64,000 nt of DNA from Oribacterium sp. (GTDB lineage: Bacteria > Bacillota_A > Clostridia > Lachnospirales > Lachnospiraceae): NCBI GenBank assembly GCA_004554245.1, contig SFND01000007.1, forward strand, positions 5,171 to 69,170. The letters are read 5' to 3'. The stretch's first letter is position 1. Each line of letters begins with the position of its first letter. The notes beneath the pieces were generated by a model. That model was given only the letters and a program-made list of their open reading frames with translations. It made no database searches and had not been told where the DNA came from. Both the position numbers and the translations under genes were made by a program. Of the stretch, positions 7,206 to 16,200 are shown in pieces.

Positions 7206-9296
7206 ATGAAGGTATATGACACCGGAAACATACGTAACGTTGTTCTTTTGGGACATGGCGGCGCAGGTAAGACGACCGTAGCAGAGGCTCTGGCCTATGT
7301 CACCGGCACCACCACCCGGATGGGAAGCGTCCCTGAGGGCAACACAGTTTCGGATTACGACAAGGAAGAAATCAAGAGAAAGTTTTCGATTTCCGCAACC
7401 ACCGTTCCGATCGAGTATAAGGGTGAGCACGGAGATCTCAAGATTAATATACTGGACACTCCGGGTTATTTTGATTTCGTGGGCGAGGTGGAGGAAGCGG
7501 TTTCTGTAGCGGATGCTGCCATTATCGTGGTGAACTGTAAGGCTGGCATCGAGCCGGGCACACTGAGAGCATGGGACATCTGTGAGAAGTTCCGCATCCC
7601 ACGTCTTTTCTTCGTGACGAACATGGATGACGATCACGCATCCTTCCGTCAGCTGGTACTGAATCTGGAGAAGCAGTTCGGACGTTCCGTCGCACCGTTC
7701 CAGATCCCGATCCGCGAAAATGAGAAGTTTGTCGGCCTCGTAAATGTCGTAAAGATGGAGGGCCGTAAGTTCACGAAGCCGAACGAGTATGAGCCTTGTG
7801 AGATCCCAGAGTACGTTAAGAAGAACCTCGGTATCGCAAGAAATGCTCTTCTGGAGGCCGTTGCAGAGACCTCCGACGAGTTCATGGAGAAGTATTTCGG
7901 TGGTGAGGAGTTCACCGTCGAGGAGATCCAGACCGCACTTCGTCAGAACGTGAAGACCTGCAGCATGGTTCCGGTGCTCATGGGCTCCGGCGTAAACGTA
8001 CAGGGCTTCAATGTCCTTCTTCAGGTCATCGACAAGTACTTCCCGGCACCGGACGAGTTCGAAACCGTCGGCGTCGATGTATCGAACGGCGAGCGTTTCA
8101 CCGCGAAGTATAATTCCGATGTAACCCTGACTGCGAAGGTATGGAAGACTATCGTGGATCCGTTCCTCGGAAAGTACTCCTTCATGAAGGTCTGCACGGG
8201 TACCCTGAAGCCGAACACTGAGGTCTATAACGTAAATAAGGAAACCACCGAGAAGATCGGTAAGATCTACGTTCTCCGCGGTAAGGAATCCATCGAGGTT
8301 CCGGAGCTTAGGTCCGGTGATATCGGTGCCGTTGCGAAGCTCAGCGTCACGGCGACCGGTGATACGATGGCGGTTCGTAATGCGCCGATCATGTACCACG
8401 GCCCGCAGTTCTCGACACCATATACCTTTAAGGCATACGCTGCCGAGAATAAGACCGAGGAAGATAAGCTCGCGACCGCTCTCGCCCGCATGATGGAAGA
8501 GGATAAGACCCTCAAGACCGTTTCTGATCCGGAGAACCGTCAGTCCCTCATCTATGGTATCGGCGATCAGCAGCTCGATGTCGTCGCTTCCGAGATCAAG
8601 GAGCGCTACAACGTAACCCTCGTCCTGTCGAAGCCTCGTTTCGCATATCGTGAGACCATCAAGAAGAGCGCGAAGGTACAGGGCAGATATAAGAAGCAGT
8701 CCGGCGGACACGGCCAGTTCGGTGATGTCATCATGCAGTTCGAGCCGTCCGGTGATCTCGATCATCCATACGTATTCGAGGAGCAGGTATTCGGCGGATC
8801 CGTTCCGAAGAACTACTTCCCGGCGGTTGAGAAGGGCGTACAGGAGGGCTGTGAGAAGGGTCCTCTGGCCGGATATCCGGTAGTCGGTGTGAAGGCGATC
8901 CTCCTCGATGGTTCCTACCATCCGGTTGATTCCTCCGATATGGCGTTCAAGACGGCCTCGAACATGGCGTTTAAGGATGCCTTCATGAAGTGTCAGCCGA
9001 TCCTTCTCGAGCCGATCGCGTCCATCAAGGTCACGGTTCCGGATGCCAATACCGGCGATATCATGGGTGATATGACGAAGCGCCGCGGCAGAGTCCTCGG
9101 TATGGAGTCGATCGGCCATGGCAAGCAGGTCATCCAGGCGGAGGTTCCGATGTCCAATCTGTACGGCTACGGCACCGACCTTCGTTCCATGACCGGCGGT
9201 ACCGGCGATTATGAGTACAGCTTCGCTCGCTATGAGCAGGCACCGGGCGACGTTCAGAACCAGATCGTAGAAGAGAACGCAGCACAGGGAAACTAA
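7206..9296 (+). CDS. fusA2: elongation factor G paralogue
   Basis: A 696-residue translational GTPase of the EF-G family with the full five-domain length. G1 is GHGGAGKTT (residues 16-24) and G3 is DTPGYFDF. The G4 position reads NMDD rather than NKxD, and the switch-1 segment EEIKRKFSIS replaces the ERGITI of canonical EF-G, so this is a divergent second EF-G rather than the str-operon gene. Domain IV and V signatures (GGHGQFGDV, GRVLGMES) are present. Start by the AGGAGGG box ending 10 bases upstream; an ATG at 7185 precedes it. Family members may act in translocation, recycling or ribosome rescue; the exact role is open. Confidence 0.85.
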   Translation: MKVYDTGNIRNVVLLGHGGAGKTTVAEALAYVTGTTTRMGSVPEGNTVSDYDKEEIKRKFSISATTVPIEYKGEHGDLKINILDTPGYFDFVGEVEEAVSVADAAIIVVNCKAGIEPGTLRAWDICEKFRIPRLFFVTNMDDDHASFRQLVLNLEKQFGRSVAPFQIPIRENEKFVGLVNVVKMEGRKFTKPNEYEPCEIPEYVKKNLGIARNALLEAVAETSDEFMEKYFGGEEFTVEEIQTALRQNVKTCSMVPVLMGSGVNVQGFNVLLQVIDKYFPAPDEFETVGVDVSNGERFTAKYNSDVTLTAKVWKTIVDPFLGKYSFMKVCTGTLKPNTEVYNVNKETTEKIGKIYVLRGKESIEVPELRSGDIGAVAKLSVTATGDTMAVRNAPIMYHGPQFSTPYTFKAYAAENKTEEDKLATALARMMEEDKTLKTVSDPENRQSLIYGIGDQQLDVVASEIKERYNVTLVLSKPRFAYRETIKKSAKVQGRYKKQSGGHGQFGDVIMQFEPSGDLDHPYVFEEQVFGGSVPKNYFPAVEKGVQEGCEKGPLAGYPVVGVKAILLDGSYHPVDSSDMAFKTASNMAFKDAFMKCQPILLEPIASIKVTVPDANTGDIMGDMTKRRGRVLGMESIGHGKQVIQAEVPMSNLYGYGTDLRSMTGGTGDYEYSFARYEQAPGDVQNQIVEENAAQGN

Positions 9297-9324
9297 GCCA
9301 CTGTCATACGTAGTAAACCATATT

Positions 9325-9359
9325 CGGGCAATGTCTACATCAGGCATTGCCCGTTTTTT
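9325..9359 (+). terminator. terminator after EF-G paralogue
   Basis: CGGGCAATG pairs with CATTGCCCG, followed by TTTTTT. Confidence 0.9.
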
Positions 9360-9543
9360 GCCGAATAAACAGGGCACAGCGGGCGGTGATAGACGCTCCT
9401 GCAGAAACATTGGCCAAACAACTGCCTGTTTTTTCACGTAAATTTCTGCATTCGAATTGCATTAAAGGCGTCGAAATTTTATACTTTAAGAGCAAAAGTG
9501 TCGATTTACTGAATGAAATAAAGAGATTGAGCAGGACAAAACT

Positions 9544-10674
9544 ATGGTTTTTGAAGAGATTTTTATGGTGAATGGCACCGCTATCATCATGATGGCGTTT
9601 CTGTTGTATTGCCGCCATCGAAACAGAGAGAGCATACATGGGGATGATCGAATCTATGACTGGATGACGCTCATCACGCTGCTGGGGGCCGTGAATGACA
9701 CCCTCACGTTCCTCGTGGATGGGCAGAGCTTCGTCGGCGCGCGCTTCCTGAACTATCTCACGAACAGCCTTGCGTATATGGGCACGGTCGTTATCGGTTT
9801 CCTCTGGTGTCTCTATGTCGACCTGCATATCTATAAGAACCATGCGCGGTATCGGCGGAACCTCCGCTACGTCGCGCTCCCGCTCCTGTTCGAGTTCGGC
9901 TGTCTCCTGTATAACCTGTGCGGGAACGGCTTCATGTTTACGATTTCAGCGGACAATATGTACAGCCGCGGCTTCTACTCGATCATCGGTTTTACCTCGG
10001 TTTATCTGTATCTGCTCTACAGCATTTACCTCGTATATCACTCGAGGGAAGTGGGCATAAACCTCGATTTCTTCCCGATTTTCTACTTCATAGGACCTTG
10101 CGTGCTCGGTATCGTCATTCAGTTCCTGTGCTATGGCATCACGAGCTCCTGGATTTCGGTCGCCATTTCGCTTACCTTCGTGCAGATGCAGGTGTACTCC
10201 GAGAATATCTCGACGGACTCGCTGTCGGGACTCTATAACCGACGTTACCTCGACCGTGTGCTCGCAAATAAGGAAAGACTATCGCGTTTATCCGTCTTCG
10301 GGATCATGATGGATGTCAATGACTTCAAGCAGATCAACGACCACTACGGTCACAGCATGGGGGACCAGGCGATCCGCGTGATGGGCAATATCCTCTCGAA
10401 GGCTCTTCCGGACGGGGGAATTCCGATCCGCTATGCCGGTGATGAGTTCGTGGCGCTCATGATCTGTGAGGACCCGAACGAGGTCTTCGCGACCATGAAG
10501 GAAATCAACCGTCGCCTCGATGTCTTCAACCGCTCCGGTGCGGAGCCGTTTAAGATCAGCGTCTCGATGGGTTATGCGAAGCTCGACCCGAGTGACACCG
10601 AAACCTTCCTCCGCGAGATGGACGAGCGGATGTATGAGGAGAAGCGACGCTATCATCAGCTGATACATGCGTGA
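9544..10674 (+). CDS. membrane diguanylate cyclase (GGDEF domain)
   Basis: A 376-residue protein with an N-terminal region of about six or seven hydrophobic helices (to about residue 215) followed by a GGDEF domain (about 220-376). The metal/substrate segment DVNDFKQINDHYGH and the signature RYAGDEFVAL (about residue 295-304) are visible. The first G is A, a substitution tolerated in many active cyclases. It probably makes cyclic di-GMP in response to a signal sensed at the membrane; no inhibitory-site RxxD is evident just before the motif. It stands alone between the EF-G terminator and plsX. A later ATG at 9568 is a possible start. Confidence 0.88.
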   Translation: MVFEEIFMVNGTAIIMMAFLLYCRHRNRESIHGDDRIYDWMTLITLLGAVNDTLTFLVDGQSFVGARFLNYLTNSLAYMGTVVIGFLWCLYVDLHIYKNHARYRRNLRYVALPLLFEFGCLLYNLCGNGFMFTISADNMYSRGFYSIIGFTSVYLYLLYSIYLVYHSREVGINLDFFPIFYFIGPCVLGIVIQFLCYGITSSWISVAISLTFVQMQVYSENISTDSLSGLYNRRYLDRVLANKERLSRLSVFGIMMDVNDFKQINDHYGHSMGDQAIRVMGNILSKALPDGGIPIRYAGDEFVALMICEDPNEVFATMKEINRRLDVFNRSGAEPFKISVSMGYAKLDPSDTETFLREMDERMYEEKRRYHQLIHA

Positions 10675-10875
10675 TTACGTGATTTCATGCTTTCAGAGCC
10701 CCGGAGGGCCTGCCTGAACCTTAAATGCAATTCTTGCAAAATGACTGTGTTCATATTAGAATAAAATGATATTTTGATGTTAAATTCGAGATGTTTGCAT
10801 CCAGAGTCTGAGCGATAGCGATGAATAGCAGCACGAAATTCCGGATACGGCAGTTCTCGAACAAAAAGGAGTATT

Positions 10876-11913
10876 ATGGTCAGAATAGCAATCGACTGTA
10901 TGGGTGGTGATCAAGCGCCTTCCGCGATCATGGATGGTGCGCTTCGTTCCCTTGCAGCTACGAAAGATACGAAGCTTTTTCTTTTCGGTCCGGAGGGACT
11001 TCTGAAGGAAGAGCTTCAGAAGAGTGCGAAGGCAGCCGGGGTGTCGGATGCGGATCTCGCGGCGCGTATCGAGATCTGTGATGCGGCGGAGGTGATTTCT
11101 CTGCATGAGGCACCGGTGCTTGCAATCCGTCGCAAGAAGGATTCCAGCATCGTGAAGGGTCTTCATTTCGTGAAGGAGGGCCATGCGGATGCCTTCATTT
11201 CCGCGGGCTCCAGTGGCGCGATTCTCGCCGGTGGTCAGCTCATCATCGGACGTGCGAAGGGTGTGCCACGTCCACCGTTCGGCGCACTGATTCCGACCAG
11301 CAGGGGCGTGACCCTGCTTCTCGACAGTGGTGCCAATGTTGACGCCAAGCCGGAGTGGCTGGTCCAGTACGCGAAGATGGGCTCCATCTATATGAAAGAG
11401 GTCTGTGGTATCCAGAACCCGACGGTCGGTCTCGTCAATGTCGGTGCCGAGGAGGAGAAGGGCAATGCCCTCGTGAAGGAGACCATGCCGCTCCTAAAGG
11501 AAGTGAAGGACATCAACTTCATCGGTTCCTGTGAGGCACGTGAGATTTCCTTCGGTGCCTGCGACGTCGTCGTATGTGACGCCTTCGTCGGCAACTGTAT
11601 CCTGAAGATGTATGAGGGCGTCGGTAAGATGCTCCTCGGTGAGATCATGAGTGCCATCAAGTCCACCCCGATCTCACTCATCGGCGCTGCCCTCATCAAG
11701 GGCACCCTCAAGGGCACGCTGAAGAAGTTTGATGCGAAGCAGTATGGCGGTGCACCGATCCTCGGTCTCCGTGGCCTCGTCGTAAAGGTGCACGGTAACA
11801 CCGACGGTCGCGAAATCACACACGCCATCCAGCAGTGCTACGACTTCGTTCACGCCGACGCGGTGCAGAAGATCGCCGCCAGCATCGAAGCCGAGAACGC
11901 CCGCGAATCTTAA
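10876..11913 (+). CDS. plsX: phosphate acyltransferase PlsX
   Basis: Converts acyl-ACP to acyl-phosphate, the first step of the PlsX/PlsY phospholipid route; a soluble, membrane-associated enzyme. The 345-residue length and N-terminal IAIDCMGGDQAP motif are diagnostic, and DAFISAGSSGAILAGG and FVGNCILKMYEG are conserved. The start follows AAAAAGGAG. It is upstream of acpP, rnc, smc and ftsY, a classical Firmicute order, but rpmF, which usually precedes plsX, is not in this window. Its stop codon TAA is the first part of the repeat that follows. Confidence 0.95.
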   Translation: MVRIAIDCMGGDQAPSAIMDGALRSLAATKDTKLFLFGPEGLLKEELQKSAKAAGVSDADLAARIEICDAAEVISLHEAPVLAIRRKKDSSIVKGLHFVKEGHADAFISAGSSGAILAGGQLIIGRAKGVPRPPFGALIPTSRGVTLLLDSGANVDAKPEWLVQYAKMGSIYMKEVCGIQNPTVGLVNVGAEEEKGNALVKETMPLLKEVKDINFIGSCEAREISFGACDVVVCDAFVGNCILKMYEGVGKMLLGEIMSAIKSTPISLIGAALIKGTLKGTLKKFDAKQYGGAPILGLRGLVVKVHGNTDGREITHAIQQCYDFVHADAVQKIAASIEAENARES

Positions 11914-11996
11914 GAATTTCGTAAGGGGGTCTGACCCCATTAAATTTTTATAAACAAAATCTAAAGTTGAAGTTTATGGGGTCAGACCCCATAAAC
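11911..11996. repeat. REP-like GGGGTCTGACCCC element (AT-linker type)
   Basis: Begins TTAAGAATTTCGTAA and contains GGGGTCTGACCCC at 11926, an ATTAAATTTTTATAAAC linker, and ends with the palindrome GTTTATGGGGTCA... at 11972-11996. The opening bases and linker recur almost exactly at 30861-30980 and, inverted, at 32398-32484. The first TAA is the plsX stop. Confidence 0.85.
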
Positions 11997-12010
11997 AGAT
12001 AGGAGAAACC

Positions 12011-12247
12011 ATGGAATTTGAGAAGCTGAAGCAGATTATCGTGAATGAGGTACCGCGTGTGGATCCTGCGAAGATCACCCCGGAGGCTCGCTTCGTGGAT
12101 GACCTCGAGATGGACTCCCTCGATGTCGTACAGGTCGTGATGGCCATCGAGGATACCTTCGGTATCCAGGTACCGGATGACGCCACTGAGCACATGAGCA
12201 CCGTTCAGGATGCGGTCGACGCTATCCGGGAAGCGGTCAATCAGTAA
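12011..12247 (+). CDS. acpP: acyl carrier protein
   Basis: A 78-residue acidic protein carrying the growing acyl chain in fatty acid synthesis. Ser36 in the EMDSLDVVQ motif is the 4'-phosphopantetheine site. The surrounding helix-II acidic face (DSLD, MAIEDTF) is typical. AGGAG precedes the start by 6 bases. It lies between plsX and rnc; the following gap holds a large structured repeat rather than a simple operon junction. Confidence 0.95.
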   Translation: MEFEKLKQIIVNEVPRVDPAKITPEARFVDDLEMDSLDVVQVVMAIEDTFGIQVPDDATEHMSTVQDAVDAIREAVNQ

Positions 12248-12264
12248 TTCTTAATCAAGCGGAC

Positions 12265-12517
12265 GAAGTCGGAGCACAGTATGCACGGCGCTGAAGATGT
12301 TTTGCCTACGGCAAAACTCTGAATGCGTTCGCCACTAGGGCATCACGGGGGACCCCGCGCTTTAGGCGCACCCCCGTGATCAGCCTTAGTTCAAAGTACA
12401 GAACCTTCAGCGCTGTTCGTGACTGACATACAGGCAAGCCAATCTGTCAGTCACGGACATCTCTGAAGAACCTGTTCTTTGAATGCGCAAGCTCGTGCAT
12501 ACTGTACCTCCGACTTC
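12265..12517 (+). repeat. family-1 structured hairpin element, copy 1 (largest)
   Basis: Fills most of the acpP-rnc gap. Outer arms GAAGTCGGAG/CTCCGACTTC and ACAGTATGCACG/CGTGCATACTGT pair across the element. Next come the conserved arms AGTTCAAAGTACAGAACC (12388) and GAACCTGTTCTTTGAA (12468), then an inner stem GTGACTGACA/TGTCAGTCAC closing on a GGCAAGCC apex. The left arm also holds two extra hairpins, GTTTTGCCTACGGCAAAAC and one bounded by ATCACGGGGG/CCCCCGTGAT. Copies 2 and 3 keep the conserved arms and CAAG apex while all stems differ. A TATAAT at 12520 just after the element may start rnc transcription. Confidence 0.8.
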
Positions 12518-12546
12518 TGTATAATGACGATCCTAAAAGGAGTTTT

Positions 12547-13254
12547 ATGGAACAGAATTTAGATGTTTTACAGGAGGCGATCGGTTATCGCTTCCGGGAT
12601 GTGTCTCTTCTGAAGCATGCGTTGACGCATCCTTCGTATAGTAATGAGAGCGGAGAACCGAAGGAGGCTTCGAATCAGCGTCTGGAGTTTCTCGGGGATG
12701 CTGTGCTGGAGCTGGTTTCCAGCGTTTTTCTTTTTAACCGCCGTCCGGTGATTCAGGAGGGTGTCATGACCAAGATTCGTGCCGCACTGGTATGTGAGCC
12801 GACGCTCGCAGAGGCAGCCCGAAAGGTGAACCTTGGTGATTACATCATCCTCGGAAAGGGCGAGGCGCGCGAGGGCATCAACCGTCGGGATTCCGTCATT
12901 TCCGACGCCTTCGAGTCCGTGATCGGCGCGATGTACCTCGATGGTGGCTTCGCACCGGCAGAGAAATTCGTGCGTCGTTTCGTGCTCTGCGACATCGAGA
13001 ACGCAGGGCTCTATCGTGATGCGAAGACGGTGCTTCAGGAGTACGTGTCACAGAATAAAAAGTCCCTCGAGTACCGTGTTATCGAGGAATCCGGTCCATG
13101 TCACGACCGCTACTATCGAGTCGAGGCAGTGATTGATGGAGAGGCCTACGGGATCGGCGAGGGCTCCAGTAAAAAGAAGGGCGAGCAGGGCGCAGCGTAC
13201 CAGACACTCAAGCGCATAAAGGCGGAAACAGGTTATGTATTTAAAATCTATTGA
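12547..13254 (+). CDS. rnc: ribonuclease III
   Basis: A double-strand-specific endoribonuclease for rRNA and mRNA processing, 235 residues. The catalytic signature RLEFLGDAVLEL is near residue 45; the second acidic pair (DAFESVIGAMYLDGG) is near residue 120. A C-terminal dsRNA-binding domain (about 160-230) contains the GEGSSKKKGEQGAA motif. Start after AAAAGGAG. The stop lies 20 bases inside smc, implying co-translation. Its location beside several long hairpin elements makes them possible substrates if transcribed. Confidence 0.95.
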   Translation: MEQNLDVLQEAIGYRFRDVSLLKHALTHPSYSNESGEPKEASNQRLEFLGDAVLELVSSVFLFNRRPVIQEGVMTKIRAALVCEPTLAEAARKVNLGDYIILGKGEAREGINRRDSVISDAFESVIGAMYLDGGFAPAEKFVRRFVLCDIENAGLYRDAKTVLQEYVSQNKKSLEYRVIEESGPCHDRYYRVEAVIDGEAYGIGEGSSKKKGEQGAAYQTLKRIKAETGYVFKIY

Positions 13255-16200
13255 GATTCAGGGCTTCAAGTCCTTTGCGAACAAGACCGTCCTGGATTTC
13301 AGTAAGGGCATCACGGGCATCGTCGGCCCGAACGGCTCCGGAAAGTCGAACATCTCCGACGCGGTGCGCTGGGTACTCGGTGAGCAGAAGGTGAAGCAGC
13401 TGCGTGGAAGCTCCATGCAGGATGTCATCTTCGCCGGCACACAGCTCCGCCGCCCGCAGAGCTCGGCCTTCGTGGCGATCACCCTCGATAATTCGGACCG
13501 CATCCTGAACATCGATTACGATGAAGTCACGGTTTCCCGTCGCCTCTACCGCTCGGGCGAGTCCGAGTACATGCTGAACGGCACCGAGTGTCGTCTGAAG
13601 GACATCAACGAGCTTTTCTACGATACCGGTATCGGTAAGGACGGCTACTCCATCATCGGACAGGGGCAGGTCGACAAAATCCTCTCCGGTAAGCCGGAGG
13701 AGCGTCGTGACCTCTTCGATGAGGCCGTCGGTATCGTGAAGTTCAAGCGCCGGAAGGCCCTTGCCGAGAAGAAGCTCAGCGACGAGGAAGCGAACCTCAC
13801 GCGTGTGACGGACATCCTCACCGAGCTCGAGCGCCAGGTCGGCCCGCTGAAGCGCCAGTCCGAGCAGGCCCGCGAGTACCTTTCGATCCGTGACGAGCTC
13901 GTAAACGCCGACGCGAACCTTTTCGTACGCGACATGGAGGACACGCTGAAAGGCCTAGACACGGTAAATGCCAATGCAGACACCGTCGAGCAGGACCTCG
14001 CCGCAATCAAGCAGGAGTCCGAGCAGCTGAATGGCAAGTACAACGCGCTCGAGGAGCAGATTCACGCCCTCGATGAGAAGCTTCAGCAGGCGAAGGATAC
14101 CGTCAGTCAGTCGGATGTCCTGAAAACAAACCTCCAGGGACAGATCGATGTCCTGAACGAGCAGATCAACACCGAAAAGAACAACGCACTGCACTACACG
14201 CAGCGAATCAACGCCCTCGGAAAGGACGTGTTCGACCGTATCGCGCAGATCGAGGATAACCGAAGCCTCCTTCGCTGGATCCGTGATCAGATCACCTTCA
14301 TCCGTGACAACAAGGCGGCGACCGACGAGATGATGGAAAACATCGATCTCGATCTCGAGATGATCGGCTCCACGATGGACGAGACCGAGCTCACCGTGTC
14401 GAGCTGCATGGGCCCGGACTTCGAGCTCGAGGAGCGTCCGGTGAAGGAAGCCGAGTCGAGCTCCCCGGTGAAGAACGACCACTTCCTCACGAACATCGAG
14501 GACCAGCGGAAGGAGCTCGCCGCACTCGGTCAGCGCCTCGAGGAGGTCAATGCCATCATCGCGAGTGATACCGCGCTGGTGGATCGGCTCGGCACCGAAA
14601 ATCAGCAGCTGCGTGAGCGGATCGTCGAGAAGAACCGTGAGCTCGATCGTCTCAAGAACCGCCTCGAGACCCTTCGTAACCTCGCGGAGCGCTATGAGGG
14701 CTACGGCAATGCGGTCAAGATGGTCATGGACCAGCGTGACCGGAGACGCGGCATCCTCGGCGTCGTAGCAGACCTCATCGAGGTCCCGGCGAAGTACGAG
14801 ACGGCGATCGAGACGGCCCTCGGCAGCTCGATTCAGAACGTCGTCACCGAGGACGAAGCGACGGCGAAGGACATGGTCCAGTTCCTGAAGCAGCACCGCT
14901 ACGGACGTGCCACCTTCCTCCCGCTCAGCAACATTCGCGGACGCCGCGATAACAACTGTGAGCAGGCGTCGCATGAGCGCGGCGCCATCGGACTCGCGTG
15001 CGACCTCATTGACCTCGACAAAAAGTACATCAGTCTCGCAGAGTTCCTGCTGGGCCGTGTGCTGGTGGTCGACAACATTGACAATGCACTGCAGATCCAG
15101 CGGAAGTACCGGCAGAGCCTCCGTATCGTAACGCTCGAGGGCGAGCAGCTGAATCCGGGCGGTTCGATCTCGGGTGGTGCCTTCCGCAACAGCTCGAATC
15201 TGATGGGCCGGAAGCGCGAGCTCGACGAGATCGAGGCGCAGATGCTCGAGGGCGAGAAGCAGGCTGCGGAGCTGCGTGCGAAGCTGAGCGAGGGCGAGAA
15301 CCGTCGTGCGCTCGCGAAGGCGTCCGTGGAGGCGCATCACGAGGAGATCGAGCAGTTGAAGCTCGATCAGAACACGAAGACGATGGCGATCGCGTCCCAG
15401 ATCAATGTCGAGTACTCGTCCCTGTCGACCCGTACCGACTTCGTGACGGAGACCCTGCACCGCCTGAACGGCGAGCTCGAGGCCCTCACGACCGAGAAGG
15501 GTGAGATGGAGGATGCGCAGCAGAACAGCGACCAGGTGCTCGCAGAGAAGGCGGATCGCATCACCGAGCTCCAGGATCTGATTGCCAATGCAGACAACGT
15601 GGCGGCAGAGGCCCAGGCGGAGACAGCGCGGGCCACGGAGGAGAAGGAGAAGCTCGTCGCCGAGCGGAAGTCCTTCTTCGGCCGCAAGGATGAGATCTCG
15701 CAGCGACTGCTCGATATGGAGAAGGAGTCGATGCGTGTGCAGAATAAGAAGGAGAAGCTCGACGAAAAGATCGACAAGCTCACGAGCTACATGTTCGACG
15801 AGTACGGGCTCACCTTCGATGAAGCGAAGAAGCGCTATTCCGAGGAGTATAAGAATACCTCGGAGGTGCGTTCCCTCGTGTCGAAGCTGAAGAATCAGCT
15901 GAAGGCGCTCGGTCCGGTCAATGTCGACGCGATCGAGCAGTATAAGGAGGTCAGCGAGCGTTACGAGTTCCTGAATAATCAGTACCTCGACCTCACGGAG
16001 TCCGCGAAGTCACTCGGGAAGGTCATCGATGAGCTCGACCAGGGCATGCGGAAGCAGTTCAATGAGAACTTCCAGCGCATCCAGGTGGAGTTTGACAAGA
16101 CCTTCAAGATCCTCTTCGGTGGCGGACAGGGCCGTCTGGAGCTCGACACTTCGGATCCGGATGTGCTGACGACCTCGATTTCGATCATCGCCGAGCCGCC

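Noticed and set aside
7140..9437. 765-codon open frame on - covering the EF-G paralogue
   Set aside because: It is the antisense shadow of a strongly supported gene; it has no ribosome site and Arg/Leu/His-rich sequence without family motifs. Similar long shadows over smc, trkA, obgE, mrdA, mutL and mutS were rejected for the same reason.
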